From Austropuccinia psidii (Eukaryota > Basidiomycota > Pucciniomycetes > Pucciniales > Sphaerophragmiaceae), in NCBI GenBank assembly GCA_023105745.1, contig JALGQZ010000015.1:6037499-6101498 (forward strand): 64,000 nt of DNA, given 5' to 3'. The position numbers and the translations under genes were made by a program. Under the pieces are notes generated by a model. That model did no database searches and was not told the DNA's origin. It was given only the letters and a program-made list of their open reading frames with translations. Shown piece by piece: positions 45,948 through 56,989 of the stretch. How positions within the stretch are numbered: the stretch's first letter is position 1; each line of letters starts with the position of its first letter.

Positions 45948-46800
45948 TTAGGGGGGTATCATCCACTGTCCAACCTCTCTACTTACACTTTCATGTAAAG
46001 CACACAATTCAGATTTTGATTCAGGAATTGGTCTTCTCTCATGTCTGAATCTTCTGAGAGACTTTTGGTAATCAGGTATCTTTTCTGCTACAATCCATTC
46101 ATCTTCATGTTGTGGATTTCTGTACCTGACCAAGTATTCTCTTTCATTCTTTCCCCTAAGTCTTCTTTCTTTCAAGACTTTTAGTAGTTTTTTCTCTTCA
46201 ATCTGATCAAGTGGAGGTACTTATAAGGGTGTTTCATTTCTTAAAGGCAAGAACTCCTTATTACTTGAACTTTAGTGGTTTACTAGGCTAACAGGTAAAG
46301 TTTGATGTTTATTTTCCAATTCTCCTGATAGTTCCACTTTGTCCGATGCAGGTCTTTACTAGTAAATGGTACTGCAAAGGAATCTCTCAATTTCTTTGGA
46401 GCTTTAATATCATCAAAGTTCAAGGTTTAAACTAGTATTAAGTCCCCTACTTTGAATTCTGGGGTTTTATGACTTTTATCCCATTTCTGTTTCTTTAAAC
46501 TCCAGGCCATAAGCACAAAATCTTCTGATCATGTCCTCAAGGGTTTGAATCATTCTTTCTGCTAGCTCCTCTGTTTGTGGATGGTATTCTGTTGAGAATG
46601 ATAGTTTTGTACCCAAAAGCTTATGTAAATTGGTCCATAAGGCTGATGTAAAGCTTGGGTCTCTATCACTAATGATATTTTTAAAGAGACCCTTATGAGA
46701 TTTAAGTCTTTTGCAAATTAAAAGAGCTGTATCCATAGCTGTGTCATCTTTATGACAGGGTAAATGATTGGTGTTTTTCTATATCTGTCTACAATGACAA
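45948..46800 (-). pseudogene. TE6 integrase core end, C-terminal domain and chromodomain
   Basis: IISDRDPSFTSALW carries the second catalytic Asp, [17 protein letters not shown] the Glu. After a degenerate part (46200-46475), EYLVRYRNPQHEDEWIVAEK and IPDYQKSLRRFRHERRP form the chromodomain-like C-terminus. It ends near 45948, just before the polypurine tract. It is homologous to the TE1 integrase. Confidence 0.85.
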
Positions 46801-47790
46801 GACATGCAGTGTAAATTTTATCACCTCCAGGTGGTAAGGCAGTGACCCAATACATATGAACCACTCCCCATGGGGTACTTGGTTCTTGGATATGAATCAT
46901 CAAACCAAATATTTTACAAGTATCTTTGTTGGCTTTCTGACATCTATCACAACTATTAAAGTACTCAATGACATCTTTTCTCCAAGATGGCCACCAGGCA
47001 CATGTCTGAATTCTTTCCATTGTTCTGTCTTCAGAAAGATGTCCAGAATAAATTTTATCATGGCATTCTAGAAGTATTGTGTTAATTAACATTCTACTAA
47101 ACAGGACCATGAAAAATGTGTGTTTAGATCTATGATATAAGATACCCTCAAATAAATGGAATCTTCCATTGTCATAAGATGTTTTCCTAATATCATCTAG
47201 AGAATTAGCCAAAGTGGAATCTTTGCAGTCTTTGACAATTAGAGAAGCAAGAATATGAGAATTATTATCCAGCTTATAGCTATCTCTAACTTCTTCGAAT
47301 AATTCTGTTCCAACATCTTTGATGTTAATTCCTTCAATTGGAATTTGAGACTCTGCACCTGTGGGAACATAGGAAGGATTGTCAGGTGTATTGGGTAATG
47401 CCCATCTACTTAAGCCATCATCATTCTTGTGAATATTTCCAGCGTTATGTACTATATTCATATTACCTCTATACTGCTGTATAGCAATCTGCCATCTTAA
47501 CATGTGTTTGTTTGGCCTTTTCAGGTTAAGAAGTGATTTCACTTCCTGAAAATCAGTAATTACTTCAAACAAACTACCATCAAGATAGTAATGAAGTTTT
47601 TCCAGAGCCAAATAAGGCAAAGGAACTCCATTTGGATAGCTCCATATCTGGCCTCAGTAGGTTTGATTTGTCTTGAAATAAAACAAATTGGACCTTCATA
47701 AGGTTTGTCATTGACAATTTGAACTTGATGAAGAGCTGCACCCATGCCCTCGCAACCTGCATCAATATACAGACTGAAAGGAAGTTTTCA
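46718..47790 (-). pseudogene. TE6 RNase H, integrase zinc finger and first catalytic motif
   Basis: RNase [17 protein letters not shown] with Asp, [13 protein letters not shown] with Glu, [12 protein letters not shown] with Asp, then [20 protein letters not shown]. The 300-residue open frame from 47620 continues with [20 protein letters not shown] and CDRCQKANK (zinc finger). The first integrase Asp motif reads [12 protein letters not shown], where TE1 has [12 protein letters not shown]. The catalytic Asp is therefore Tyr and the integrase is dead. A frameshift near 47600 lies within RNase H. Confidence 0.88.
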
Positions 47791-48597
47791 GTCTGGCATC
47801 AGTAATAATGGTGCATTGGTCAAGGCATATCTGATTTTTTCATACGCTTGAATCCTATCCTGCATCATTTCAAAGCCAGTTTGTTGATCACAAATTCTGT
47901 ACAATGATATGCCATGTATTGCAAAATATTTAAGGTGTTGCCTGTAATAACGGGCAAACCCCAAGAAAGACATCATTTCTATCTTGTTCTGGGGCATTTG
48001 TTTCAGTAACACTGCAGACACTTTGTTTTTATCAACACCAAGGCTGAGTAATGAGACTACATGTCCTAGAGATTTCAACTCATGAAACCCAAAATTACAT
48101 TTTTTAAGAGATATTTTCATGTTCACTTGAAGAATTTTCATAAGTACTAATTAAAGTCTCTCTAAATGCAATTTCCAGGTTTCTGAACAAATGAGAATTT
48201 CATAAATATAAATGATTAACCATCCCTCTTATAATTCATGTTGGAAAATGGTATTCATCATTCTTTGATAGTGCAAGGGTGCATTTTTAATACCAAAACG
48301 CATCCTCAAATATTCATAAATACCACAAGGAGCAATTATTCTCAATAATTTCCTAGCATGAGGTGTCAAAACATTCTGGTGAAAGCCTTTTAGAGCATCC
48401 ATAGAAGTGATGAATCTTGCTTTGGACAATTGAGTCAAAGTCTCATGAATTCTAGGGATTGGATACCTGTCTGGGATAGTGTAGGTATTCAGTGCTCTAA
48501 AATCACCAACCATCCTTGATTTATCATTATGCCAAGTAATGATTACTGGGGTTGTGACTTCCACTTCCTCATTGTGTCCAACTTTTCTAAGAACTCC
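47791..48597 (-). pseudogene. TE6 reverse transcriptase, active site lost
   Basis: VEVTTPVIITWHNDKSRMVG, FRALNTYTIPDRYPIPRIHE, MDALKGFHQNVLTPHARKLL and MRFGIKNAPLHYQRMMNTIF give fingers and palm. After a TAA, the minus strand reads GWLIIYIYEILICS where YIDDI is expected, so both catalytic Asp residues are changed (YIYE). The thumb KISLKKCNFGFHELKSLGHV and FLGFARYYRQHLK follow. TE7 preserves YIDD in its copy. Confidence 0.88.
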
Positions 48598-49425
48598 CAG
48601 AGAAATACAATTGTCATCTGGTTGATTGAGTAAGGTAACCTTAGACTCAATTCTTGCACAAATTTGCGCCAAATACAAAATATTGTCTTTATTAACATTT
48701 TCAAGGCCAATAATGGTCCTGTGACTCTTTCACTTGTAGTATGTCATTTCCCAACTTCTGTTGGATATACTCAAATGTTTTAAACTTTGTTATAATCTCT
48801 TTATTACAAGTTCCAATTTGGTTGACAAGCTTTACAAGGTATACTTGTTTGTAAAAGATCGGTTCAATCTTTCCTCTTCCTTGTTTTTTAATTCCATCAG
48901 AGCTCTTGTGATATTAAACACATTGTCCATGGCTGTATTGTCTTTCTTGGGAATCCTGTAATTCTGTGGGTAAGGCTTGTTCCAATTGGGCTTTCCCTTT
49001 TGCTTGACCTTCTAGTTGGTCTTTGGGGCTTTCTTGGCCTTGTTTGGAACTTGTTGAGGTGGACGTTTGCTTGTGGAGGCTTGGGGAGCTTCTACTGGGC
49101 TGTTTTCCTTCCCTTAGGCCAACTTCTTCTGGGTATCCAACCCTTCAGAATTTCCTCTGTCTTTTCTGGCCCCACGAACTTCTTCACTTTAAGATATGAG
49201 TTCATGGTGCCTACACAAAGACTTGGGAGAAGTTCTCACCCTTGCGGTTTTGCTGCCATAAACCCGTTCTTGTACTGAGACTGGTATATCTCTATTGTTT
49301 CCTGTTGAAAGTGATTCAGGTCTAACAATAGAAATAGAAATTATGTCAGCTTCTGTGCTCTCAATAAGAGTATCAAAGGTGCTGCCTAACCTTTGGGATT
49401 TGGTGGAAGTTCTGGAATCCTCCAT
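48598..49425 (-). pseudogene. TE6 gag N-terminus, fused in frame to RT
   Basis: From Met at 49425: MEDSRTSTKSQRLGSTFDTL, VYGSKTARVRTSP, then after stops a Lys/Pro/Gln-rich part, ALMELKNKEEERLNR, then YLAQICARIESKVTLLNQPDD. The frame then passes at 48598 directly into VLRKVGHNEEVEVTTPVI of the RT. Capsid, zinc knuckle and protease are missing between these points, so this is a deletion junction. The gag assignment rests on my recollection of rust Ty3 proteins carrying the same QICARIESKVTLLNQPDD text inside gag. Confidence 0.7.
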
Positions 49426-50244
49426 TTGTTACTCTCCTCTGGGCAGACATTCTTGTCTTTTGGATTTATGACTTGAATGTCCTGGGCTAGATCCATTTGA
49501 TTGGATGGAGTAGTTACTTCAACTTCTAGTAGGAGTAATTTCACTTCAATATAAAGCGATTAAGACAAAAAAATGGATTTAATTCACCTTCTGGACCTTT
49601 AAAGGGTTTTTTGGTACTTAACCCCCTTGGTGCTGGGCTAGTTTGAATTTCAATACTAGACTCTGAGGCTTCAGAATCCGAAGAACTCTCTCTGATGGAT
49701 CACACTAGAGAAAAAAAATATAAGTTATTTTATCAAACAATAAAAATGACTTATAAACTCAAATTATTGGATAAAGTTTTTTCATTGTAATTTATGGCAA
49801 ATGATGTCAAAAATGAAGAAAAATGTCTAACTTTGAATAAAAAATATTTTTAGGAAAGATTTTTTAATTTTTAAGTTTTTATTTGAGTTTATATTTTCTT
49901 TAAGGAAATAGTAATTAGGCAATTAATAAGTTATTAATTAAAACTGTATTATTATTCACGTTATACTAGAATAACTCAAAGAATAAATTTCAAGTCTGTG
50001 ATGTGCAAAAGCCACTGGTTAGACAAACAAAATTTATTCCAAGTCACTCAATATTATATTGTTTCAAAAAAAATTCTTAAAAAAAACCTTTATTAATATT
50101 ATGAAGATTATTTATAAGGGATAAGTCCCAAAAAGTCCAATAGTAAAGTAAATATGGCAATTTTGAGTCAAAAAAGAGTAAAATAAGGTCTAGAATATGA
50201 TTTATGTTGATAAAATTGGTTAAAATCATGGAAAGACCCCCAAA
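49426..50244 (-). promoter_or_regulatory. TE6 leader and possible primer-binding site
   Basis: Directly after the 5' LTR the minus strand reads TT then TGGGGGTCTTTCC (plus-strand 50230-50242). This could be a TGG-type primer-binding site. The rest (49430-50220) has no gene I can support and is AT-rich. Confidence 0.5.
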
Positions 50245-52306
50245 TGTGAGGTTTGTATATGAAACTCTTGATAATAGTAGCAATATCAAGAGTACTATGA
50301 CTGTCCTCAGTAGAAAAATATAATAGAGAATATTATAACCACAAATAAATACAATTATCAAAAATAATTATATAAGAAAAAATTTTAATTATTATTATAT
50401 AAAATAATAATGAAAAAATATAATAATTATAATAAATTATAATTATTCTATTATTGTTTTAGTCACTGACAATTATAACAATAAGAAGTGTAAAGCTCTT
50501 GATGAGACAATTACACGTGGAAAATATAAATATTTAACCACTTATAAATAATATGTAAATATTGATTAGACAAGAATTATAACACACACTGTGCAGAAAT
50601 AGTTCTTATAGAAAAATTCTATACAAAAAACAAATAATGTATAAAAAAGATATAAAATTCGAGATAAAACTTACTTAAAATATAAATTCAATACAACAGC
50701 TATTATATCAAATAATTATTATAAGTTGAAAACATGCCAAAAATTAAAATTTGTATGCTAAAACAAGCTTTTATGATAAAAAATATGATTTAAGAGTTTT
50801 TGAGAGGAATTTGTTGATTTTAAAAGATATTTTAAAGACATACATTTTATAAAATAAAATATATTATAGGTGATTACAACAATAATCTAATTTATATTAT
50901 TTCAACTCTTTAATTTAAGATTTATAAAGAACAAAATACTTAAGAAATATTTTAATAATAAGATTTTATATATAATAAAGCTTTACCTTTTTAAGTGTAT
51001 AATATGATTGGATTGATAATTGATGATGAGAAAAGACAGTGATGAAAAGAGTCTTTTTATGTATACAAAGCAGCTCTCATGATTCATAATGGATAAAGAG
51101 GGCGTGCTCAGGTCAAAAATGTAAAACCATGCTTAAAAAGAAGGTTCTCAACTTAAGGTAGCTTATTTAATATAAAATAAGCTTACTTATATCAAAGTTC
51201 ATCACATGAATAACTTAAAAATAGAGTTTCAAGCAGAAGTCTCTCAAACTCAATTTTTAATTAATTTCTAAATAAATATTAATTTTCTTTAAGTATAATT
51301 GAAAGAGTAAATATCTAGGCTAATTAACCATAAAATCTGTTTATAAAAGAGAACTAACATACGATTTTTATATAGATAATATTAAATTTCAAGCTGTGTG
51401 AAATTGCAAGCAAATCCATTAAGAATTGGATTTTAATGAATCGCTGAAGTTTTTACTATTTTTCCATGTAAAATGGAAATGCACACTAAACCTTAACTTT
51501 TTGATAAGGTTTCAATGCTTGTAGCCCTAAAGGTTTAAGCTTAATTAAGTTTTGAAAGTTCATAAAACCTTAATTTCAAGCCTGCATCTTGTGATTTACC
51601 CTTTTCCAGCTTGAAATTCCTGTCCAAATTGTGATAAAATGAGTTCAAACTTGAAGGTTTGATCAAATTCTAATCTTAAAGTTTGAATGAGGTTGAAAAT
51701 CCTCCAATACAGGTGGACAACGTTAATTGAATCCTTCCAGATCCAAAAAGCTTGGTACCCCAGCTCTGTTTGGTCTTTTTCCTTTGTCCCACCTTTTTGT
51801 GTGGATTTTGCCCTTTAATTTATTTAAAGCCATACTATGGCCTTAAGCTCTTTTGAATTGAGCTCAGGCAGGATTTAAATTCTGTATGGCAAATAATTAG
51901 CAAATTCAGTAAATACACACAAAACCTCAATTTTAACTCAAGTTTTGGTGGGTTTGCATAAACCTTATGCAACTTTAAATTTAACCTTATTTAAGCTTCA
52001 ACTTAACAATTTTAAAAAAATGTTAAAAAAGTTAAATTAGTAATTTTGGATTCTTAGAACTTCCAATAACATAAGAAATAATCCTTTTTGGATATAACAC
52101 TCTATGGGTTACCCTAGGTTATTTTTGGTGTAGAAACCAAAAATGACATAATATTTATAACTTTGTTTATCTAAAAAAAAGTTATACTTATTTTTTGTTA
52201 TTTTTTATTTTAAATTCAATTGAAAAGTCTGTTGAAAACTAAATCAGCTGTAAATAAAATCATTTGTGGCCTTATGGGTATGTCATACATACCTCACAGG
52301 CTCACA
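50245..52306 (-). repeat. 5' LTR of TE6
   Basis: Starts TGTGAGGTTTGTATATGAAACTC and ends ACCTCACAGGCTCACA. It matches the 3' LTR end to end with many substitutions, so the insertion is not recent. Confidence 0.9.
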
Positions 52307-52383
52307 CTTGTTGTAGGAGTGAGAACAGCTTGATGTCTTTGAGATTTTGTATTCTTGGATGGAGGGCTATGGTTAACTGGCAT
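52307..52383 (-). pseudogene. TE5 gag N-terminus (first 26 codons)
   Basis: ATG at 52381-52383 (minus strand) opens MPVNHSPPSKNTKSQRHQAV, LTPTT, the same as the start of TE4 gag. TE6 inserted after this point and gag continues at 43804. This fixes the true gag start of the TE4/TE5 family. Confidence 0.85.
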
Positions 52384-53168
52384 TATTGAAGAAAGAAAAT
52401 AAAATTTTCTCATACTTGAGAATAGAACAAGGCTTGAAAAAATCAATCAAATGAGAATCTTGATGAACTTGAGACATTAATCAAAAGTCTTGAAGTTAAA
52501 TCAATATGAATAAATCTGGAAGAACAAAGATTAAAATATCAAATTCTTGTAAATAATCAACTCTAGTCACTTAGTCCAAAACAAGTCAATCAATTCAATT
52601 CAAAATAAAATCAATTATATCTTGAGGAATTCAGTAAATATATTGAAAAAAACTTAAATTTCTTGAGGAATTAACTTCAAATAAATCAATTAAATCAACT
52701 CTTGAGGATAAATCAGCTATCTTGAGGAATCCAATCAGGTAAATCAATCCAATCAAATCAGAATCTTGAGGTAAACTCAATTTCTTGAACAATCAAATCA
52801 TTCAATCAATCATTATTGAGAAATTCCAAAATCAAAAAATGATAACCACAATTCAATTAAACTCCTAAAATGATGAATCAATTAACCCCAAACTCCAAGA
52901 AATTAAACCTGATAGAAGAACCTGAATGCAGACAGAAAATGAAAATAAAATTTATTGATAATTAAGAATGAAGTAAAATGGTCAGAAGAAATTGAGGAAT
53001 GAGAAAGAGACTCAACCTCCATTTAGATGAAATTAATGAGATGGAAATTGATTAGAAATAATAAAATTATAAAGATCATAAGATGATAAAAATCATAATT
53101 GAAGAATGAGACAAATGAATAAAAATGAATGAAAGAAAAGAAGAAATTATGAGCTAATTACAATGATG
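52384..53168 (-). other. TE5 leader with CTTGAGGA/ATCAAT repeats
   Basis: Non-coding, low-complexity, parallel to the TE4 leader at 33167-33899. It shares GGACAGAAAA..GATTGA-type text and the closing ATGAGAAAATGAAT region. Confidence 0.6.
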
Positions 53169-53889
53169 TCACAGGTGCTCTTCTAAATGAAGAGGGCCTG
53201 CCACTCAGTGAACAGACTTACTTATGGAGGGCTCAGAGTAAATACTCAATTGATAAGAGCAATGAGATAAGAGAAATAAATTCCTAATCATAAAATGATA
53301 AGTATTAAAAGACATGAGAGAAAAACAAATACAATAATTAAGAGCCCAGCACAAATAATCCTTTATCACTGTTTCAACCTGTTCAGAAAAGAGAAATGGA
53401 TTAATAAAGGATATGGCCACCATCACTCTACTGAACAGGTGATGGAAGGAAAATACTAACTTAATAATTAATATAATAATATTTCTTAATGAAAAAAAAA
53501 TAATATTAAATAATATATCCAATATTTTAATTAACTGGGGAAAAAACGCCCGGGTGGTTGAAAGGGGGCTGGTATATGTGAAAAAGTGCCAGACTGGAGT
53601 TTGAGTGTCAAGAAGCCATGTTTGTATGATGGAAGAGCCTGTATTTGAGATGTGAAGCTGTATTGGTGTATCCAATACAGCTATTTTAATCAATACAGGT
53701 GCAAATACCTGTATTGATGGCAGCCCTGTGTTTGGTGAATCCTGTATTTGGGTTTTGCCAGTATTGAGCTGTATTGAGGTTTGAAACTGTATTTGGTGAA
53801 TATTCCATGAAAATCCTTGCTGATTAGGTGTTGGAAGATCTTCAATTAGTAATGCATGGTAATGTCCTGCCTGTCTCCATGGCAGTGAC
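53169..53889 (-). repeat. 5' LTR of TE5 (721 bp)
   Basis: Plus strand from TGTCACAGGTGCTC to CCATGGCAGTGACA. Blocks shared with 33900-35088 include GAAGAGGGCCTG, GGATATGGCCACC and GGGGCTGGTATATGTG. It is rich in CAATACAG/CTGTATTG motifs at 53600-53790. It abuts TE7 coding sequence at 53890. Confidence 0.82.
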
Positions 53890-55076
53890 AATTGGTATCC
53901 AAGAAACTATAACCCAGTTGTCTAAAGCTAAGTATATAAAATCAAAGGATGCATTAAAGGGCGTTCATCACCATTTCGTGATGCCCAACGCCAATAAATT
54001 ACTTATAATTAACACCCAATGTGATATTTATGAGTATCTTAGAATTCCATTTGCTGGCAAAGTTCCCCATATCATTATTAAACAGCTAGGAATACCATCT
54101 TCCCCATGGAATTTTCAGAAGGATGGCTCATTATTTATATTGATGATATAATAATATGTTCATTCTCATGGTCTTTGCGCCTTGAAAGACTTGCAAGAGT
54201 ACTTGAAAAAGCTGGAGGAAGTGCCACTTTGGCTTTGAAGAACTGAAAGATCTAGGATATATTGTTTCTGGTATAAGCTTGGGTATTTCCAAAACTAAAT
54301 TAGCAGCAGTATTCCTCAAGCCAATACCCCAGAATAAGAAAGAAATGATGTCTTTTCTTGGATTTTCCAGTTATTACAGGAAACAACTGAAAGACATCAC
54401 AATTTTAGCCAAGTCACTATCTAGAATTTGTGCTCAACAGACAGTATTTGAGATGTCACAAGATAGAATTCAAGATTATTAGAAGATAAGGAAAGCCCTT
54501 ACCAAAGCAGCTTTACTCCTCATGCCAGCCTGGAATATACCTTTCAACTTGTACATTAATGCATGTGGAGATGGATTGGGTGCAGCCCTACATCAAGTCC
54601 AAATTATTGATTAAAAGCCTCCAGAAATACCTCTTTGTTCTATCTCAAGCCAAATTAAACCAACAGAAGCCACATATGGTGAAAGGCAAATGGATGGCTT
54701 ATGTAAGGTATGGGAACTTGGGAAATTACACTATTATCTTGATGGCAGTGTTTTTGAAGTTAGAACTGACTGTAATTCTGTGAAATTCCTTGTTAACATG
54801 AAGACACCCAACAGATAAGGTTGAACTGGCAGATAGCCATTCAAGAATATACAGGAAACATGAGTATCTTTGATAAATAAGGAAATATGCATAAGAATTC
54901 TGATTCATTTATCACATGGGCATTAGCCAATACTTCCAAAAACACAGCTTATATTCCTTGGGAAGTAGAACCACATATTCTAATCAAAGGCATTAACGTG
55001 ACTGATATTGGGACTGAATTCTTTGAGGAAGTTAGATAATCTTATAAGGAGGAACCTAATTACCATATCTTGAAGT
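53890..55076 (+). pseudogene. TE7: Ty3 RT and RNase H fragment of the TE1/TE6 lineage
   Basis: Plus strand: IQETITQLSKAKYIKSKDAL, KGVHHHFVMPNANKLL, CDIYEYLRIPF, then in another frame FSEGWLIIYIDDIIICS with an intact [68 protein letters not shown], and finally TDIGTEFFEEVR followed by a stop. It has many stops and at least three frameshifts. The left edge is cut by the TE5 LTR inside the region encoding PIPRIQE, the right edge by the TE8 LTR. It is the oldest layer in this part. Confidence 0.88.
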
Positions 55077-56946
55077 TGTTGGAACTCCTTTTGGTGTGGG
55101 ATGAAATAAGGCAGTACTTTGAGGGGGAAATTATTGGTAAGTCTGTTTTGAATTTCAGAATTTTTCAATAACCATGGGTGCTAAGGTGTAGGAGCTTCCC
55201 CTCTAAATAATACTAAATAGTCAGCCTACAGAGAATCACAAAATAAAATAAGATTTGTGGCTTTAACAGATAGAGAAGACTTATCAGCAGTCTCTAAATC
55301 AGACCTATCAATAACACTACAGTAAAACCTCTGAACTAAGATTCCTGATAAAATAAACACTAAGATTTTTTTATTTTATTTTAATAAAAGTGATGATAAT
55401 ATCTAGTTATATATATGTTTTAGGTTTCTGTTATTTTAATAAAACTAATAAGAATTTTTTTTTTAATAAGAATGAGAAGAATATATATTTTTTTATGGTT
55501 TTAGGTTGATTATAATTATTTTTTTGATATGAGTACCAATAATAAGACTACTGGATTTGATTCTTTTACAATTTTTTTTAATACTGAGTTTATATAACTA
55601 GTAATTTTTTTTGTTAATAACACTATGCTTTTGAGCAAGGCTACTAAGCTTTAACTACGCTTGTACTGCTATTTCCTTAACAAGAATAAGCTACTGAGCT
55701 TTTTTTTGCTACGGTTTTACTACTATTCTTCACTAATACTAAGCTACTGGCTTTTTACTACAGTTAGAATACTATTCTTCAGTAATACTAAACTTACGGA
55801 GCAAGGCTACTGAGCTTTTTACTATGGTTATACTACTATTCTTCACTAATACTAAGCTTACTGAGCAAGGCTACTGATCTTTTTAATATGGTTTTACTAC
55901 TATTTTTTTGAAAATACTAAGCTACTGAGCAAGGCTACTGAGCTTTTACTATGTTAATACTACTATTCTTCAACAATACTAAGCTACTGAGCAAGGCTAC
56001 TGAGCTTTTACTACTAAAACACTACTACTCTAGATATCCTGCTAGTTCAGGGATGGTTGTGATCCTGGATAGGGGGAACTTCTTCCATGATGATGGGAAA
56101 ATGAGGGAGTGAGGACCTCTATTCATAGCTTTTGGGCCTCCATAGAGCTTCTCAAAATAGCGTACTTGGAACAAATCTTAGTTGAGAGGTTTTAGCTGCT
56201 GAGCTGTGTAGTTTTGGTGTAGCAGTGTGTTTGCTGAGAGAATTATGCTGGTGGTGCTTTTTCTCATCAAAATCATGTGATGTATTTGAGATAATTTGGC
56301 TAGTGAGATTTCCTTTTTGCTAAGAAAGTATAGAAAATACAGCTCCTGACAATTGAGCTTTCTTCTAGTCATATGATATATATTAGAAAATTATGCTGGT
56401 GTTTCTATTTCTTATCAAAATCATGTGATGTCTTGGAGATAATTTTTCTGGTGACATTTTTGTTTTTGGTGACTTTGTTATGTATTTTCTGAGAGAATTA
56501 TGCTGGTGTTTCTGCTTTAGTATTGTATCATTTCATATGGAGATTGCATCATTTCTATCAAGTTTGATGCATGTCATTATTACTAAGCAAACTTTTGTTC
56601 TTGGAAAATATATTGTAATTTTATGAATAGCCTTGATGTACTTCTTATTTCAATTGAATCAAGGTGGCAAAAATACAGCTCTGATGGTGTGGTGCATCTT
56701 CATATACGTTTTTTTAGATTAACTCCATTTAATTGCATAATTTGTTATTGATGATGCACAAAGGTGGATAAATCCTTTGATATTATACTGTTTTGATAAG
56801 ATCTTGAGGCTGTGTATTGTATATTTCTGTTTGAAATCTGTAGTTTTAATGTGTAAACATGTTTTGCATAATTTGTTTTATTATAATTTTTTTCTTTTGT
56901 TTTATTGGTGAGCTTGAAGCTGGTACTAATGGCATGGAATACCACA
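55077..56946 (-). repeat. 3' LTR of TE8 (1870 bp)
   Basis: Plus strand TGTTGGAACTCCTTTTGG to GGAATACCACA, matching TGTGGGAACTCC and ATACCACA of TE3. It contains a 63-bp tandem repeat (55628-56030) and three dispersed GAGAATTATGCTGGTG repeats (56238, 56385, 56493). It is inserted in TE7 between codons after NYHILK. Confidence 0.85.
55628..56030. repeat. 63-bp minisatellite in the TE8 LTR
   Basis: About seven units of AAGCTACTGAGCAAGG, CTACTGAGCTTTT, ACTACTATTCTTCA, with lengths of 49 to 67 bp. TE3 LTRs have only two GCTTAGCTACTGGG-like units in the same place, so the array expanded in TE8 or shrank in TE3. Confidence 0.75.
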
Positions 56947-56958
56947 TCCCCCTCTCCA
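56947..56958 (-). promoter_or_regulatory. Polypurine tract of TE8
   Basis: Plus strand TCCCCCTCTCCA right of the LTR end, purine-rich on the minus strand. Same position as in TE3. Confidence 0.75.
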
Positions 56959-56989
56959 TTAAATGCTGTCCCCAGCATTCCAGTTGAAA

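Larger units (their letters stand above)
43805..52306 (-). mobile_element. TE6: chromodomain Ty3/gypsy element with both LTRs
   Basis: LTRs at 43805-45885 (2081 bp) and 50245-52306 (2062 bp) flank 4359 bp of minus-strand gag-pol relic. Flanks CTTTC (left) and CTTGT (right) each differ by one base from CTTGC, the uninterrupted sequence in TE4 gag, so they are a decayed target duplication. The internal region is short because gag, protease and the start of RT have been deleted. RT and integrase active sites are mutated. Confidence 0.9.
35089..53889 (-). mobile_element. TE5: Ty3/gypsy element with nested insertions
   Basis: Minus-strand sister of TE4: LTR 53169-53889, leader, gag (in three pieces), protease, RT, RNase H, integrase with chromodomain, 1.9-kb tail, LTR 33900-35088. 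A solo LTR (40950-42748) splits the gag knuckle region and TE6 (43805-52306) splits the gag N-terminus. The right LTR is inserted in TE7. Stops and frameshifts are more frequent than in TE4. Confidence 0.85.

Noticed and set aside
53205..53891. Minus-strand frame of 228 codons at the TE5 5' LTR
   Set aside because: It lies almost exactly within the LTR (53169-53889), is built from CAATACAG-type repeats, and is not open in the sister LTR at 33900-35088.
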